Assembly (NCBI GenBank): GCA_001600095.1
Contig: BCIX01000004.1
Span: forward strand, 686,586-750,585
Length of the DNA: 64,000 nucleotides
DNA from: Bullera alba
Lineage: Eukaryota; Basidiomycota; Tremellomycetes; Tremellales; Bulleraceae
Reading direction: 5' to 3'
Shown here: in pieces, positions 1 to 12,773 of the stretch
Layout: the number at the start of each line of letters is the position of its first letter
How positions within the stretch are numbered: position 1 is the stretch's first letter
Translations under genes and position numbers: made by a program
The notes under the pieces: model-generated
The model's input: the letters and a program-made list of their open reading frames with translations, nothing else
What the model was told of the DNA's origin: nothing
Databases searched by the model: none

Positions 1-195
1 ACTGTCCGCCTGCCCAAGGGTCTCGACGTGGGTGACTGGCTCGGATGGGGAGAAATGGGCGCGTACACCCTCTGTGCGGCCAGCACGTTCAACGGCTTCA
101 ACCGATCCCCCGTGCTCTGGACTACTGGCGGCACAGGCCGAGACGCCGTTGCCGTCCGAGCCCTTCTCGACTCTTTCGACGGTCCCGAGAGATGA
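1..195 (+). CDS. SPE1: Ornithine decarboxylase, 3' end (partial)
   Basis: This is the last exon portion of ornithine decarboxylase, the PLP enzyme that makes putrescine as the first committed step of polyamine synthesis. Frame 1 is open from the window edge to TGA at 193-195 (64 codons). It contains the family's C-terminal block: a GDWL element followed by MGAYT and AASTFNGF, which in ODC contributes to the active-site and dimer region. The N-terminal PLP-binding barrel and the catalytic cysteine lie to the left of the window. The residues after FNGF are not recognisable and end in DSFDGPER. Identification rests on the GDWL/MGAYT/FNGF block, which is highly specific to this family. Confidence 0.9.
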   Translation, partial: TVRLPKGLDVGDWLGWGEMGAYTLCAASTFNGFNRSPVLWTTGGTGRDAVAVRALLDSFDGPER

Positions 196-793
196 CATCG
201 CTTCAATCAAGAAACCAAAATGCTCGCCTCGAGCTAATCAAGAGGACAAAACACTCTCCAAATCGATGGTCCAATCGACCTCGTCAATCATCGTCAAAAC
301 TCATCCTGGCCAATTAGCCTCGACCTAGCGTCGTCATCAACGGATGACTCGGAAACTGTGCTGTATAAGAAGTGAAACGAACTCGTATAGTCTTCATGTG
401 TGTACATAGGATATACGATGAGGATGTAATGTGTAGTATAAGTGAACCGAAGCCTACCGAAGCGCCCCGCGCGGAGGCCTGGGCCAAGATGAACATGGCG
501 CTCAGAGCGTCGAGCGACTTGGGTAAGAACAACGACATCGCGTCTGTTCGCTGTCTGTGCGAGTTGAGGCCCTGCTGCGAAGATCTGCAGTGACGTCACT
601 TTCGAATGTTGTTCCTGTCTTTTTCCCACTTTGTCGGAGTTGAGCCTCGAGTTGACTCCGGGCCACCACTTCGGGACAGAGTGGGAGAAGAAGAAACCTG
701 GAGGAGAAACTGTACCGTATCTCTCATCTATCATTTACATCTTCTCAATCACATCGCTGACCCACTTACTCGAAGACTACACTCACACCCACA
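196..793. other. Gene-free interval (ODC 3' side / next 5' side)
   Basis: The interval holds the downstream region of ornithine decarboxylase and the upstream region of the 794 gene. The first half is AT-richer with several GTATA-like stretches (about 360-440). The last 70 bases before the 794 ATG are C/A-rich, as in fungal 5' leaders. I see no coding exon or RNA gene here. Confidence 0.5.
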
Positions 794-1883
794 ATGTCCA
801 GCTCAAACACCCTCCCACCCGCCGTCGCTGCCGTGGCGTCCGACTCTGCTCCCAAGCCCATCACCCCAGCAGCAGCCACTGCCCAGCCCCCCGCTGCTGC
901 CCTGGACCCGCTGACCACCACCGAGGGAAGCTTCTTGGAGCAGGCAAAGCAGACCATCCTTCCCGTGAGTGATAGTGCGCGGGCTTCTGGCCATTTCCTT
1001 CCCGTGAGGTTTGCGCTAGGGAGGAGATGAGGAAATGGGAGAAACGAGTCGCGTGATACTGCTGGAGGGTGCTCGGTGGGCGAGTGGTTGTCAATCCAAG
1101 TTGCGGTAATGGTGGTTGGAGTCTTGGGGTGGTCACCAGTTGTGTCATGTGTAGCCCGGTGGCAACAGGCGTACCCTAGTGCCGAAGTGGCACCAGTTGA
1201 CTTTATACCATCCCCGCATATCCAAGGCAATCTCTGGTGTAATCTTGCTGACCATTATTGAATAGGTTGTTGAGAAGGTCCAGGCAACCGCCAAGCCCTA
1301 CACAGACGCCGCGGCCCAAAAAGCTCAGGAGCTCGTGCAGAAGATCGAGGTGGGTCACAAGCGCCATCGTTTTGCGGGCCGTTAGCTCATTCTCTGATTT
1401 TAGGGGACACACCCCACGCAAACCGGTACGGGTGTCAGAGAGGTCCCCGGAAGCACGACCACCTCTACCACTGGAACAACCGGCACGACTGGATCCGCTG
1501 GTGAGACTGCCAAAAGCATCTTCGCCCAAGTCACCACTGCCGTCTCCGTGAGTCCCCCAATGACAGATACGTCAATGCACTGGACTGATTCTTGTACAGG
1601 GCGCCATTCACCAAGTCACCAACACTATCGAGACCCGGACTACGACCGACTCGCACCCCGGTCTCGTGACCCAGGCCCAGAACCTCGTCAAACAGGGACA
1701 AGACAAGCTCGACTCGTTCCTCGATGCCGTGAGTGTAGCCCTCTGAGAAAGAGGTATGGAATCCGTGCTAATAAGTCATAGCCCGTGACGGGAACGAGCG
1801 CCCACCCAGTCCAGACCACCACCAACACCGTGCCTCACCCTGTCGCCCCGGTCGACCCCACTGTCCCCGTCATCAAGCAGTAG
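794..1883 (+). CDS. Hypothetical small Thr/Ala/Pro-rich protein with amphipathic helices
   Basis: Five exons join in phase: 794-964, 1266-1349, 1404-1547, 1600-1728 and 1782-1883, giving 209 residues. Intron 1 is about 300 nt; the others are about 50 nt. After a low-complexity N-terminus there are three helical segments rich in Ala, Gln, Lys and Val: near residue 45 (SFLEQAKQTILPVVEKVQ), near 70, and near 150 (VTQAQNLVKQGQDKLDSFLD). They are separated by Thr/Gly/Ser linkers. The C-terminus is Pro/Val-rich. No signal peptide or membrane span is visible. The helical pattern resembles lipid-droplet-coating or LEA/Hsp12-like stress proteins, but that is only a resemblance and I do not recognise the family. 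The start was chosen as the first ATG of the open exon. Confidence 0.72.
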
Positions 1884-3637
1884 ACGGAGTGGAGAGTTCG
1901 TATGGTAGAGAATCGAAAAGAGACGTAGAGATGCGAAGTACTTTACTTAGATAGAATATATTGTGACTGTGATGCAGTCGATGGAAGCCGCAATTGACGC
2001 TGCAGTCATGTGCTGTTTCGATGTGGGGTGCCAGTAGGTACTAATGATCGAGCTGGACACGGTGTCAGAGCACCGAAAGAGACACGAAGTCCAATCCCAA
2101 GCTAGGCGGACGCTCAGGCGTGTTGCAGGGCTTGAGGTCAGAGTCAGAGCTGAGGACATGTGTAAGGACAGGTCGAATCGATGCATCATATCAGCCGTAA
2201 TCTACAACCGGATTCGTCGTCAGCTGTCGTCCCTTCATCCAACTTGAGGTCTTCACAGACCAGGCATCAGGCCATCAGGATTCGCGTTCAGCCCGTGTCT
2301 TCACTTGCAATGATCCCGGACATATTTCCAGTTGAGCACCATCAGCTCTCCGGTCGGTGATCGGTGTGAGCTGCTCGTATCAATAGAAACTTCGGGTTAG
2401 TGTTTTGTGAGCAAGTCAGGACGGTGAGCTGTGAGCGATTTGATGCATTAGCTCTCGGGAGAGTTACTCAGAGCCTCGCGAAGACTTGTAATATGCCTTG
2501 CACATGCCGGCCGTTCACGGGATCCGGATTGTCACAGCCTGCAAGACCAAGCTGTAAGTTGAGTGGGTATTAGGGCGATTCAATCCACCAGCAGCGTCGT
2601 CAACACTCAACAGTCTCAACGTACTCAACAGTTGCAGCAGGCAAGAACGCTTGCCGGAGAACGGAGACGGCTCAAGCCTCGGCGTTATAACTCCCTCCAA
2701 GCCTGTTCCGACGGGGAAATTGATTTGTGGCGGATTTGCAACCGCTGGGTTCTTTTTGCGCGTCTCCCTCCTCCCCCTGACCACCACAACCTTCACCGCC
2801 GTGCCACCCCTCCTCACAAGACAAAGCACTTGGGTAAACAGTGCATCACAAAGCAAACCACTGCACGACTACGACTCATCAATCGACGTTCTGCCTGCGA
2901 AGAAAGCAGTGTGAGTGGGAGTTTCGCTACACCTTGTGCGGGGCGTTCAATATCATTGGACACGTGGGCGTTTGGGAGATGGAGTCGGCTCGGGGATGAC
3001 AGTGCTGATGATTGTCTTCTCGTCTCCTTATACCCATCTTCAATCTATCGCCTATACCCAACCACCTCTCGACGTATCGTTCATCACTACAATTGGGACC
3101 ATCCACCTCGTCCTGGACCCACACTGTGAAACCTGGAATCATCTGTAGAAGGAGCATTACATCTCGACCGGGAGAAAGTTTTCGTGGACGGAAACCAGAC
3201 ATACCCGCGCAGCAGACGTTCAGCTCTCGAATCAATCTAGCGTGAACGAGGAGCATTGCGACGGAGAAGAGGAGACACTCGTCGAAGAGCCGAGTACAGC
3301 GGTAGATCAACGTGAGTCAGCAGAGTCATCCTGAGGAGGTCTTGGCGACGGAGCGCGGTTATGGGGGAGATGGACGTCGAGGATCAGTATCGATATGGAG
3401 TGGGATGATGTAGGGTGCGACGGGGTAGGCAAAGTGCCAGGAATGGGACTTCGTTTGGGAGTCTGCGTCGCCGAGGTAGCGATACCGAAGAGAGAATGGT
3501 GGATGACTGCGGAAGTGTCATCGCCCGGACTTGACGAGGATCCTGACTCGTTACGAACATTCACTGTCAGTGGAGCTGACCTTTTCTTCTGGTCACAGTC
3601 ACTCCCTTTCCCCTACACTCCGAAACCCCCCTCCATC
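1884..3637. other. Gene-free interval of about 1.75 kb upstream of PP1
   Basis: The longest open stretch here (2563-3129, + strand) starts at a non-ATG codon, shows no family similarity and has no convincing splice partners, so I leave it out. The interval may hold a long 5' leader of the PP1 gene; the last 40 bases before its ATG are C-rich. No RNA gene or repeat was recognised. Confidence 0.45.
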
Positions 3638-4983
<1,346 letters not shown>

Positions 4984-7286
4984 TCAAAACCTCCTCTAGT
5001 CCTCTCACCTCTTCTTGAATCGAGTTCGTTTGCAATTTGATTTTCCCACCCCACTCTCCAGTCGTTGCCCGTCTCGTCTCGATTCTTCGCGTGGCCTCGC
5101 GCCATCGAAAAGGATGGATGTCCCGCGTTACCTCGCCCTTGAACGCCCCCTTCTCCGTTGTCACCGAGTCATGTGTTGCATGTTGCTGACGTTGACTTAG
5201 CCGCTGTGACGCCACCGAGGAAGAACAAGAAGGGTGGGAAACCATGAGTGAGGCGATGATTTGGGCATGGGTGAATCCAGGATGAGGGCGTGGGAGGATG
5301 GGTATGGCGAGGCCGTACCCCCGCAATAGAGGAGACTTTCGGGTCTGTGGACGAAGGAAGACGCGAGGAACGAGGGCTACGAGGTTCATCAACGGCCAGG
5401 CCAGTGATTACACAAACAAACTATTCCCCCTCCCCTCCACTACACTACTGTACTTTGCTACTGCTGTCAATGACAGAACGATTCGAGATGATTTGTTTTT
5501 CAGTTGGAAAGTAGCGAATGCAAGGCAAGCTTACGAAGCGGAAGCCTGGGGGCGAAGCCAGCCAGACGCGCATCGTTACCTTCCAGGCTCAGGTCTGATC
5601 TCACAAGGACGTGTCGCCTTGACCGAATGATCCCCACTGATGGTCTGTGAATGACCGGACTCCGCATTTGCTGATCCTTTGGACATGGGCACGCGGGATG
5701 GCAGGACGTTGCGACGGGACCTGCGGCCAGGCCATATCACCCTCTGTCGAGCTGCAAGTCCGCTTCGCTATTGTGGACCGACGCAGACCGACGCTCGATG
5801 CTGTAAGAGGAGATGACGAGATGGGACGACACTGGGTACGGTTCGAGACCTCCCTTCAATTTTGGTTCAAGGCAACTGGCAGCTCCAATGCCTGTTGGAG
5901 CTCATGCGACAAGCTGTATAGGAAGCTGCCTGCATCCATCACCAACTTGGGAGCGAACTCTGTGTATCCAGTAAGATGCGCACTCTTACCGCTCAGCCCT
6001 CGCTCAAAAGTGTTTGGCCAGTGGTCGGTCAGTATTTCGTCGCTGGCTCATCTCTCCGTGCTCCCCAACTGTGCATATTTACCATGGCAGTTGATTAATG
6101 GCCAGGCAAGCTTGAAGCTTCAAGCTTGCGATATCTGTGCCCACTGCCGAGTGATGGACCTTGGTGCCAACTGCCACAGATGCCACGGACCGACTCGAGA
6201 GGACTCGAGTGACTCACTCGCACTAACCTCCACCTCTTGGCGCGTTCCCCGACCTCGGAATCTCACGGCCGTAAAAGACACCTCCTAGATCTGACAGAGT
6301 CATGTGACCATTGACTCTTTTCCATTGACTCTTTTGCATCGCGATCAGCGACGCTTTGGGGACGAGGGAAGCATGCTGAGTGGTAGGTGAATCAAACTTT
6401 CGAGGTGATCCAGCAGTGAACACCGCCAGAAAAGCCACACCAGTCAGCACCAGGAGGCAGCAGATAGCAGCAGATTCAGGCAGATCAGGCAGATCTCTCT
6501 CGGACTCACCCCGACTTACCCCGATTACGTCAGAATCTTGCCGCCGGGAATAAGCAGAGAATGCCCTGACCCGCTCTAATACCGCAAAACGTGGAAGTCT
6601 CTCCTTCGTGTGAGCTCCAGTACTCTGCTCAAGTCTGCTCTATAGGCTGCATGTAGTAGGAAGGGTGCGCTGCGAGAGGCTACGAGTGAACGCTGTATGC
6701 AGAGCATTCGCAGGCTGTGAGGCTTGGGCAGGAGATGCAAGCAGCAGGCAGCAGCAGGCCTGACTCTGAGACGATGACGATGCGTAGCCCTGGCGCTGGA
6801 ATCTACATGCATGTCAATTTTCGGGGTCAGATTTGCTTACGAACGACTTGTCCGATCTAGCAAGACAAGTCGACTGGATTCGGAAGATGGTCTGATTGAT
6901 AATTTCGGTCGAGTCAAGGGCGCAAGGACAACCTGGCCTCAGCTCACTACCACATCCATCTTCGTCGCCACTAAGCATAGACGCTCTCAGTATCACCATT
7001 CGCAAGAGCATAGCCCCGGCCCGACTACTTCGCAGCGACCTCGACGACGACGACACTTCGGTCGGCCGGTTTTTCCGCTCGAATCGCCTCTCCCGTCGGT
7101 TTCATTTTTTTCGGCTGGGACCTGCTGGGACGTTTGATCAAAGCCTCAAGGGGGCGTACCTGGCATCCACCTTGTTCAAGTCAATTCTCCGAACGCTCTA
7201 CTGTACAGTAGTCTCGACACCGAACGGGACTCAACTCCCGACGACAACAACCCCTCGACTCTCGAGCGCAATCGGTGTGAACGCTC
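4984..7286. other. Large gene-free interval, 2.3 kb
   Basis: No conserved coding exon was found. A 197-codon ATG-initiated ORF on the + strand (5698-6288) has no family motif and no intron. Its composition does not look like the neighbouring genes, so it is not called. The interval contains the perfect 24-bp palindrome at 6106-6129. The part from about 6800 to 7286 probably holds the promoter and leader of the Zn2Cys6 factor, with a T-rich tract near 7105. Confidence 0.45.
6106..6129. repeat. Perfect 24-bp palindrome with three AAGCTT sites
   Basis: The 12-base half GCAAGCTTGAAG is followed directly by its reverse complement with no spacer. AAGCTT therefore occurs three times in 24 bp. The symmetry stops sharply at both ends. 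The dyad lies in gene-free DNA and could form a hairpin or bind a dimeric protein. Its function is unknown. Confidence 0.9.
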
Positions 7287-10200
7287 ATGGCAACGGTATC
7301 GACCGCTAGTGCAGTCATGGATCCGACCAACAACTACTACATGGGCTCGTACGGGGGTCTAGATCAGACATTCGCCCCAAACGATGGCTTCGACAGCACG
7401 AATGCACTGAGTCTGGGCGTCGGACTGGGTGCCATGGCGAATAGCGCGCTCGGCGTCGGGCTCACTGGGGACAATGGACAGCCAAGGGATAGCGTCAAAG
7501 GTGGATTGAGTCTCATCAACAGTGACATTCAAAACTCAAACGGCAGTCCGTCCTCACTTGCAACAGGTCTTGCCGGTTCGACCGGGATGGAAATGCCTGG
7601 AACGCTAAACTCGACTCTGGGCTCGATGGATTATCAACAACCTCCCCAATTGCACCATTATGGATATCCGTCCAATGCCTCTCTAGCGGGACTGCAGCAG
7701 TCGTACTCCAACGCCTCAACTCCGTCCTCCACCCACAGTCCACAGCATGACACGCTGGAGCGAAGTCGGGGGAGGTCGATGAATGCGACTGCGGGACCAT
7801 CCCGCCATGTCAACAATTACAACCTGCAGAATGACGGTGGGGAGGATATGGACGTGAGGAGTAACGCACGGATGCACCCGTATGGACAAGTAGAGAAGAG
7901 AAAGGCGGATGGGGACCAGTTGGATGCCTCGAACAGTCACAATTCGGCGGCGCGCACTGCCGCGAGGAGCGGGAGAGCGGGTATCAAGAGGAGACAAAAG
8001 TATTCGAGGACGAGAACTGGTTGTTTGTGCTGTAGAGCCAGGAGGATAAAGTGCGACGAGGAGAGGCCTACCTGCAGACGGTGTATAATCGCCAAGAAGG
8101 AGGTCAGTGACATTTCCGGGGATATCATTCTGTGCTGACTCGCCGGTACCTCTCAGTGCCAATACCCCGAAGGAGAGAGTAATCCAAATTCGAGGGAGAA
8201 CTCGCGGGAAGACGTCAATCGAGGTAAAGTCAATGTCACTTCGCGGAGCAGCACCGAGGATCTGGGTACAGACGAGGATTCCACAGCTAGATTGAGCGCA
8301 CTGCACAATGCCTTTCCTCTACAGTGAGCATTCAGTAAGACGTGCCGTCTCATGAACTTGGCAAGCTAACGCCTGGCAGAAACACCTACCATGACCCGTA
8401 CAACCTCGCCACGGCATCCGCCGTCGCCCAGTCCTTGCCGCCGGTAGACGACAAGAATGGGATCGTAGCCCCGAGCGATTTCGCTTGGGACACCAGCTCT
8501 GTCACTACGACGATAGCCCCCGGAATGACCGACGGCGTCAATACGAACAATATCCTCGAATTGGTGTCGCCCGGTGTCACCAGGCAGCCGGCGAAACCGA
8601 CATCTCTGCCCCCAGCCCAGACTGCCTCGCAGATGAATCTCCAGCAGCAGCAGAACACCCAGATGAACAGCGCGCACGCGGCGGCTCCGATGCTGACCAC
8701 GCCAAATTGTGAGTTGATCAAAGTTCGAAATGTAAGAGTCGCTGACGGAATTTTTGTAGTCCTCCTGCCCTGGTTCCCGACGCAAGAAGAGCGGAGTTTG
8801 ATACTGCACTACTGCGCCAATGCCGCAGATCTCATGATGGCCATCCCATCGGGCATCAACCCCATGCTCGCTATCAACCTCCCCTTGGCATTGGATTCCC
8901 CTCGAGGTGAGCGATTCGTCTCAATCGGTTGGCTTCTCTGCTGACTCTCTGCCAGGGATGAACCCCGCGGCGGATTCACTTCGGATCGCCCTGCTTGGAA
9001 TCGGAGCGATTCATCAGGCGTTCCTACTGACACGGTCAGGGGTGTCCAACCACCAGACATCCTCTATGTTCAGGTACGCCTCGAATCTCCGTGACATTGG
9101 CAAGGACATGGTTCGCAAGGCCGCCTTGCAAGGCTCTGGAGCCGCATCAGACGCGGCACTGGGAGCCGGGACGAGTCTGGCTCTGAGCGATATTCTGTTT
9201 GGAGGCGCCGGCTGGCAGGATAATTTCAGCTTGATGAAAGAGCTGGTCAAGTTGTGAGTGGAGTCGCCGGGTGTAATCCACATTGAGGTGTAGATGCTGA
9301 CGACGGATGTAGCCGAGGTGGGCCCGCGGCGATGCTCAAGCAATCGACACCAAAGCAGCTCTCCGAGGGAGTGACTATATCCCCTGCTAGAGTCATGTTG
9401 GAGATTTTGGCCATTTACGAGACCATGGGCTGTCTGGCTTCGGGCGAGGAGCCATTCTTGCTCAATGACAAAGGACAGGATTGGTGGTGAGTCACCCGTC
9501 TATCTCCCGTTGCGTGACATAGGCATATCCTGACGCTTAACGCTTAACCTTGTAGGTTTGAGACCAGTCAATCGACGTACGAGACGCACTCGACGGAAAA
9601 CCAGTTCGGCAGTGAGTACACCAGTCCAACTCATTGCGCGGATTGCTGATACCCCGATAGTGTCCCGAGTGATGATCCACCTGTTCTCCCGCCTGGTGAG
9701 GCTGTTGTCCCGCCTCTCGCGCTCCAAAGTCCGAATCACAGAGCTCGACTCTCCTGGGGACGTGACGCTCGCTCCAGAGCCAAAGGCCGAAACACCAGAT
9801 TCGACCAGTGCTCACGCGACCGCGGCCTCGCCTGGAAAGCGAGGTCAGAGTGCAGAGGAGATCTTGGTCAAAGAGGCAAGAAGCCTGAATGACGATGTGG
9901 ACGCGTGGATTTCGAGCCTGCAGCTGAGAACGCTCGAGCACGAGCGGGTCCAAGTGGGCAATCGGGCCTATGCGTATACCATGAAGGTGAGTACAACTTG
10001 CTGGCTCTCCGGCGTGTTGCTAATTCGATCTTCTGCAGATCCTCCTCCTCAGACGTGTATTCGGCTATGGGAGGGACGATCAAAGGGTACAAGACGCCGC
10101 TAGCGAGGTATTGAGGCATTGCTCCGTGTGCACAGCCGTCCTCGGAATGTCCATCGAGTGAGTGCAAAGGCCAAATCTGTCCCCCTTTTCGATTCCCATG

Positions 10201-10515
10201 ACCTAGACGCCTACGATCGTTCGGGCTGACCCCGTGTAGCCTCTCCTGGCCTGCGATCATCGCCGGAAGCTGCATGACCACGCCAGAGTCCCGCTCATGG
10301 ATCCTCACCCTGCTCGAGGGGTTCAAAGCTCAATGCTGCTTCGACGTTGATACCGCCAGCAACATCATCAAGGAAGTCTGGCGGAGGGTGGATTCCGGGT
10401 CAAAGCGGGCAGATTGGAAAGAGGTCTGCGAGGACTTTCACCTGAACATCCTGTGAGTCTCCTCGTTTCCAGCTGATCTCGGGGGATGAGGCTGACTCGG
10501 CTTAGGATATGCTAG
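7287..10515 (+). CDS. Zn2Cys6 fungal transcription factor with fungal_trans_2-like domain
   Basis: Eleven exons: 7287-8102, 8157-8323, 8380-8708, 8760-8906, 8956-9253, 9313-9486, 9556-9611, 9661-9986, 10039-10157, 10240-10452 and 10506-10515, giving 884 residues. After about 230 residues of Gly/Asn/Ser-rich sequence comes a basic stretch (IKRRQKYSRTRTG) and a binuclear zinc cluster: Cys 246, 249, 256, 263, 266 and 273 with spacing C-x2-C-x6-C-x6-C-x2-C-x6-C. The sixth cysteine is the first codon of exon 2. The C-terminal half (from about residue 380, LPWFPTQEERSLILHYCANA) is helical like the C-terminal domain of many fungal regulators. It is presumed to act in the nucleus; the target pathway is unknown. 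The start may instead be the in-frame ATG at 7317. The final exon adds only three codons plus stop completion. Confidence 0.92.
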
Positions 10516-11416
10516 TGGATGTGAGCGGCCAACTACTCGACCGCGAGCGGCCGCAGGGCGGGAGAGGTGTTATGGAGCAGGAGCAGTGTTGTCCGGCGAT
10601 CAGCGGAGAGTAGCAGAGGCCAGAGGATGACTGGGTGCGGGGAACACACGGTCGATGGTCCGAGGAGCCCAGGGGGAAGAAGAAGAAGGTGAAGGTCATA
10701 ATGGATCCATAGATCAGCCTGTCGCTCGCCGTCACGGTCATGGGCAGTGGGCACAGTAATGCCCGATTTAATGCCAATGCAACGTTTCATGGCAGCTTGT
10801 TAGCGTTATGGCTACGGCCAGCACCGCCCACGGACGGGTCAACGGCGCACAATAGCATACGGTCATTACAGCAGGCTTGGGGCTACCTTCACTGCTCTGC
10901 GCTCAGCAATGCGCGCTGAAGAACGATACATTACTGCCACTGGTATACTCTGCGTCCAGGCCTTCGGGCTCGGAGGTCGGAAGTCGGGCATTCTGGCTTC
11001 AGTACTCAGGGCGAAGATCGAAGATGATTTGGTGGTCGCTATTACGCGGTAGCGGTTACGTGTGCACTTGCTGAACGCTACTGGTCGTACGCTCGAGACG
11101 ATGATCAAGATACCTTGTTCTACCTTGTTCGAGCGATAAGAGTCTGCTGTTAAAGGCTGATAAGGGGTGTCTGGCTGATGAATGAGCGCGGAGCGCACTC
11201 GTAAGCATTACAGAATCCTGGTGAATGCTGAAAGAGATTGCAGGATGTTGCAGGCGCCAGAACGACACCGCAAACAGAGTTACCAATCAGCCACGAGATA
11301 TCGTTGACATAATCAGCCGTTCTGCATAATCAGATCTCAGATCAGTGATCAAACTCGCCTGGTCTTGGTCATTGATCGTCACAGTCGGACCCAAATCTGA
11401 TTCCAAGGAATCCTCC

Positions 11417-11456
11417 TGCTGAATCATGCTGAATCATGCTGAATCATGCTGAATCA
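11417..11456. repeat. Four tandem copies of a 10-bp unit (TGCTGAATCA)
   Basis: Four exact head-to-tail copies lie about 320 bases upstream of SDR copy 1. Each unit carries TGAATCA, one base away from the bZIP/AP-1 core TGACTCA. Ten-base periodicity would place the sites on one face of the helix. A regulatory role is inference only. Confidence 0.85.
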
Positions 11457-11475
11457 AGCTCGAGCGCAACCTCGC

Positions 11476-11491
11476 TGCGCAGCGCTGCGCA
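11476..11491. repeat. Perfect 16-bp GC-rich palindrome
   Basis: TGCGCAGCGCTGCGCA is self-complementary over its full length. It sits 20 bases after the tandem 10-mers and about 290 bases upstream of the SDR copy 1 start. It is a possible dyad binding site or hairpin. Confidence 0.85.
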
Positions 11492-11777
11492 TGTCATGGT
11501 CGTGACTCAACTGTTGCTGATCAACAAGACAGCCTGACCTCTAGTGCTGACTGCTGAGCAATGCACCCATATCGACATGTACATAAGGCTACGGCCCCGT
11601 CGAGGATGGTGCACAACAACCCACACCATCGCTCACGCAATACCAGGAATCCTCATTGAAGTACTTCGCTCCATAATATCTCTACATCTCAGCGTAACAG
11701 TGAGTGCTCTCTCGAAACCTGTTGGCGAGCTACAGTAGCTAAAATATGTCCGTCCTAGACACCCGACAGCCCCAGCC

Positions 11778-12773
11778 ATGTCGTCGACCACTAAATTCGG
11801 CGCCGCTTCCACCACCGACGAAGTGCTGCACGGCATCAACCTCGCCGGCAGAACTGCTCTCATCACCGGAGTATCAGCCGGTCTCGGTATTGAAACCGCT
11901 CGAGCTCTCGTCGCCCACGGCGCCAAAGTCGTCGGCACCGCTCGAAACATTGAAAAGGCCAAGACCGCAACGAAGCACATCGACGAGCTCGTCGCTTCCG
12001 GCACTGGTGCCTTTGATATCATCCACCTCGACCTGGCCGACCAGTCCTCCGCTCGATCTGCCGCCCAGGAATTACTTGCCCGAGGGGAGAAGCTCGACTA
12101 TGTGATCGCCAATGCCGGAGTCATGGATATCCCGTTCGAGCTCACCAAAGACGGCCACGAGATGCAACTAGCCTCCAACGTCCTCGGCCATTTCACCTTC
12201 ATCAACAAGATCATCCCGCTGGTCAAGGAGAATGGTGGACGGATCGTCATCCTCAGCTCTTGCGCTCACCGAGGAGGCGACTTCAACCACGCCAACCCGA
12301 ACTTCCTCGACAAATCAGGTGACGAGAACAAGGTGTACGATGGCAGAGTAGCATACTCCTCTTCCAAAACGGCGAACTCACTCACCGCAGTCTACCTCGA
12401 CAACAAGCTCAAGTCAAAGGGCATCCGAGTCGTCGCTGTCCATCCTGGAGTCATCATGACGGAACTCACCCGACATTACGACATGGAAGCCGTTGCTCCC
12501 GTCTTCAAGCAAATGGCTGACACCTACCCCGGTCCAGAGCCAATGGTGAAGAGCGTCCCACAAGGATCCGCCACTTCCGTCTGGGCCGCAGTGGTCGCTG
12601 GTGACGAGGAGATTGGAGGCAAGTACGCTGAGAACTGCCATGTCGCCGAGGTCGTCGACAACGACGCCGAGCTTCACTTCCTCGCCGAAGGGGTCCGCAA
12701 GTATGCTGTGGACTTGGACAACGCCAAGCGATTCTGGACCGTGGCCGAGGAGTTGGTCGGGGAGAAGTTCTGA
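11778..12773 (+). CDS. Short-chain dehydrogenase/reductase, copy 1 (intronless)
   Basis: A single exon encodes 331 residues. It is a classical Rossmann-fold NAD(P)-dependent oxidoreductase: TGVSAGLG cofactor loop (30-37), NAG (112-114), catalytic Ser near 160-161 (VILSSC) and YxxxK (Tyr193, Lys197). The C-terminal half looks like the retinol-dehydrogenase/WW-oxidoreductase type (VHPGVIMTEL). The substrate cannot be told. There is no signal peptide, so it is presumably cytosolic. It is unusual here because it has no intron, whereas every other complete gene outside the SDR pair has between 1 and 22. A close inverted paralogue lies at 17703-18692. Long stretches are identical between the two, including at third codon positions. 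Confidence 0.95.
   Translation: MSSTTKFGAASTTDEVLHGINLAGRTALITGVSAGLGIETARALVAHGAKVVGTARNIEKAKTATKHIDELVASGTGAFDIIHLDLADQSSARSAAQELLARGEKLDYVIANAGVMDIPFELTKDGHEMQLASNVLGHFTFINKIIPLVKENGGRIVILSSCAHRGGDFNHANPNFLDKSGDENKVYDGRVAYSSSKTANSLTAVYLDNKLKSKGIRVVAVHPGVIMTELTRHYDMEAVAPVFKQMADTYPGPEPMVKSVPQGSATSVWAAVVAGDEEIGGKYAENCHVAEVVDNDAELHFLAEGVRKYAVDLDNAKRFWTVAEELVGEKF

Larger units (their letters stand above)
10516..11777. other. Gene-free interval upstream of SDR copy 1
   Basis: No coding exon is recognised. The stretch from 11340 to 11525 is motif-rich: TGATCA at 11346-11351 and 11518-11523, four tandem TGCTGAATCA units at 11417-11456, and a 16-bp GC palindrome at 11476-11491. These are candidate regulatory elements for the dehydrogenase gene that starts at 11778. 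Confidence 0.5.

Noticed and set aside
2563..3129. 188-codon open frame upstream of PP1.
   Set aside because: It begins at a non-ATG codon, is Arg/Gln/Pro-rich without motifs, and has no splice partners.
5840..5850. tRNA B-box-like GGTTCGAGACC.
   Set aside because: No A-box at the right distance and no cloverleaf could be drawn around it.
5698..6288. 197-codon intronless ORF in the 2.3-kb gap.
   Set aside because: No family motif, unusual composition, includes the 24-bp palindrome, and nearly every real gene here has introns. A chance ORF in GC-rich DNA is more likely.
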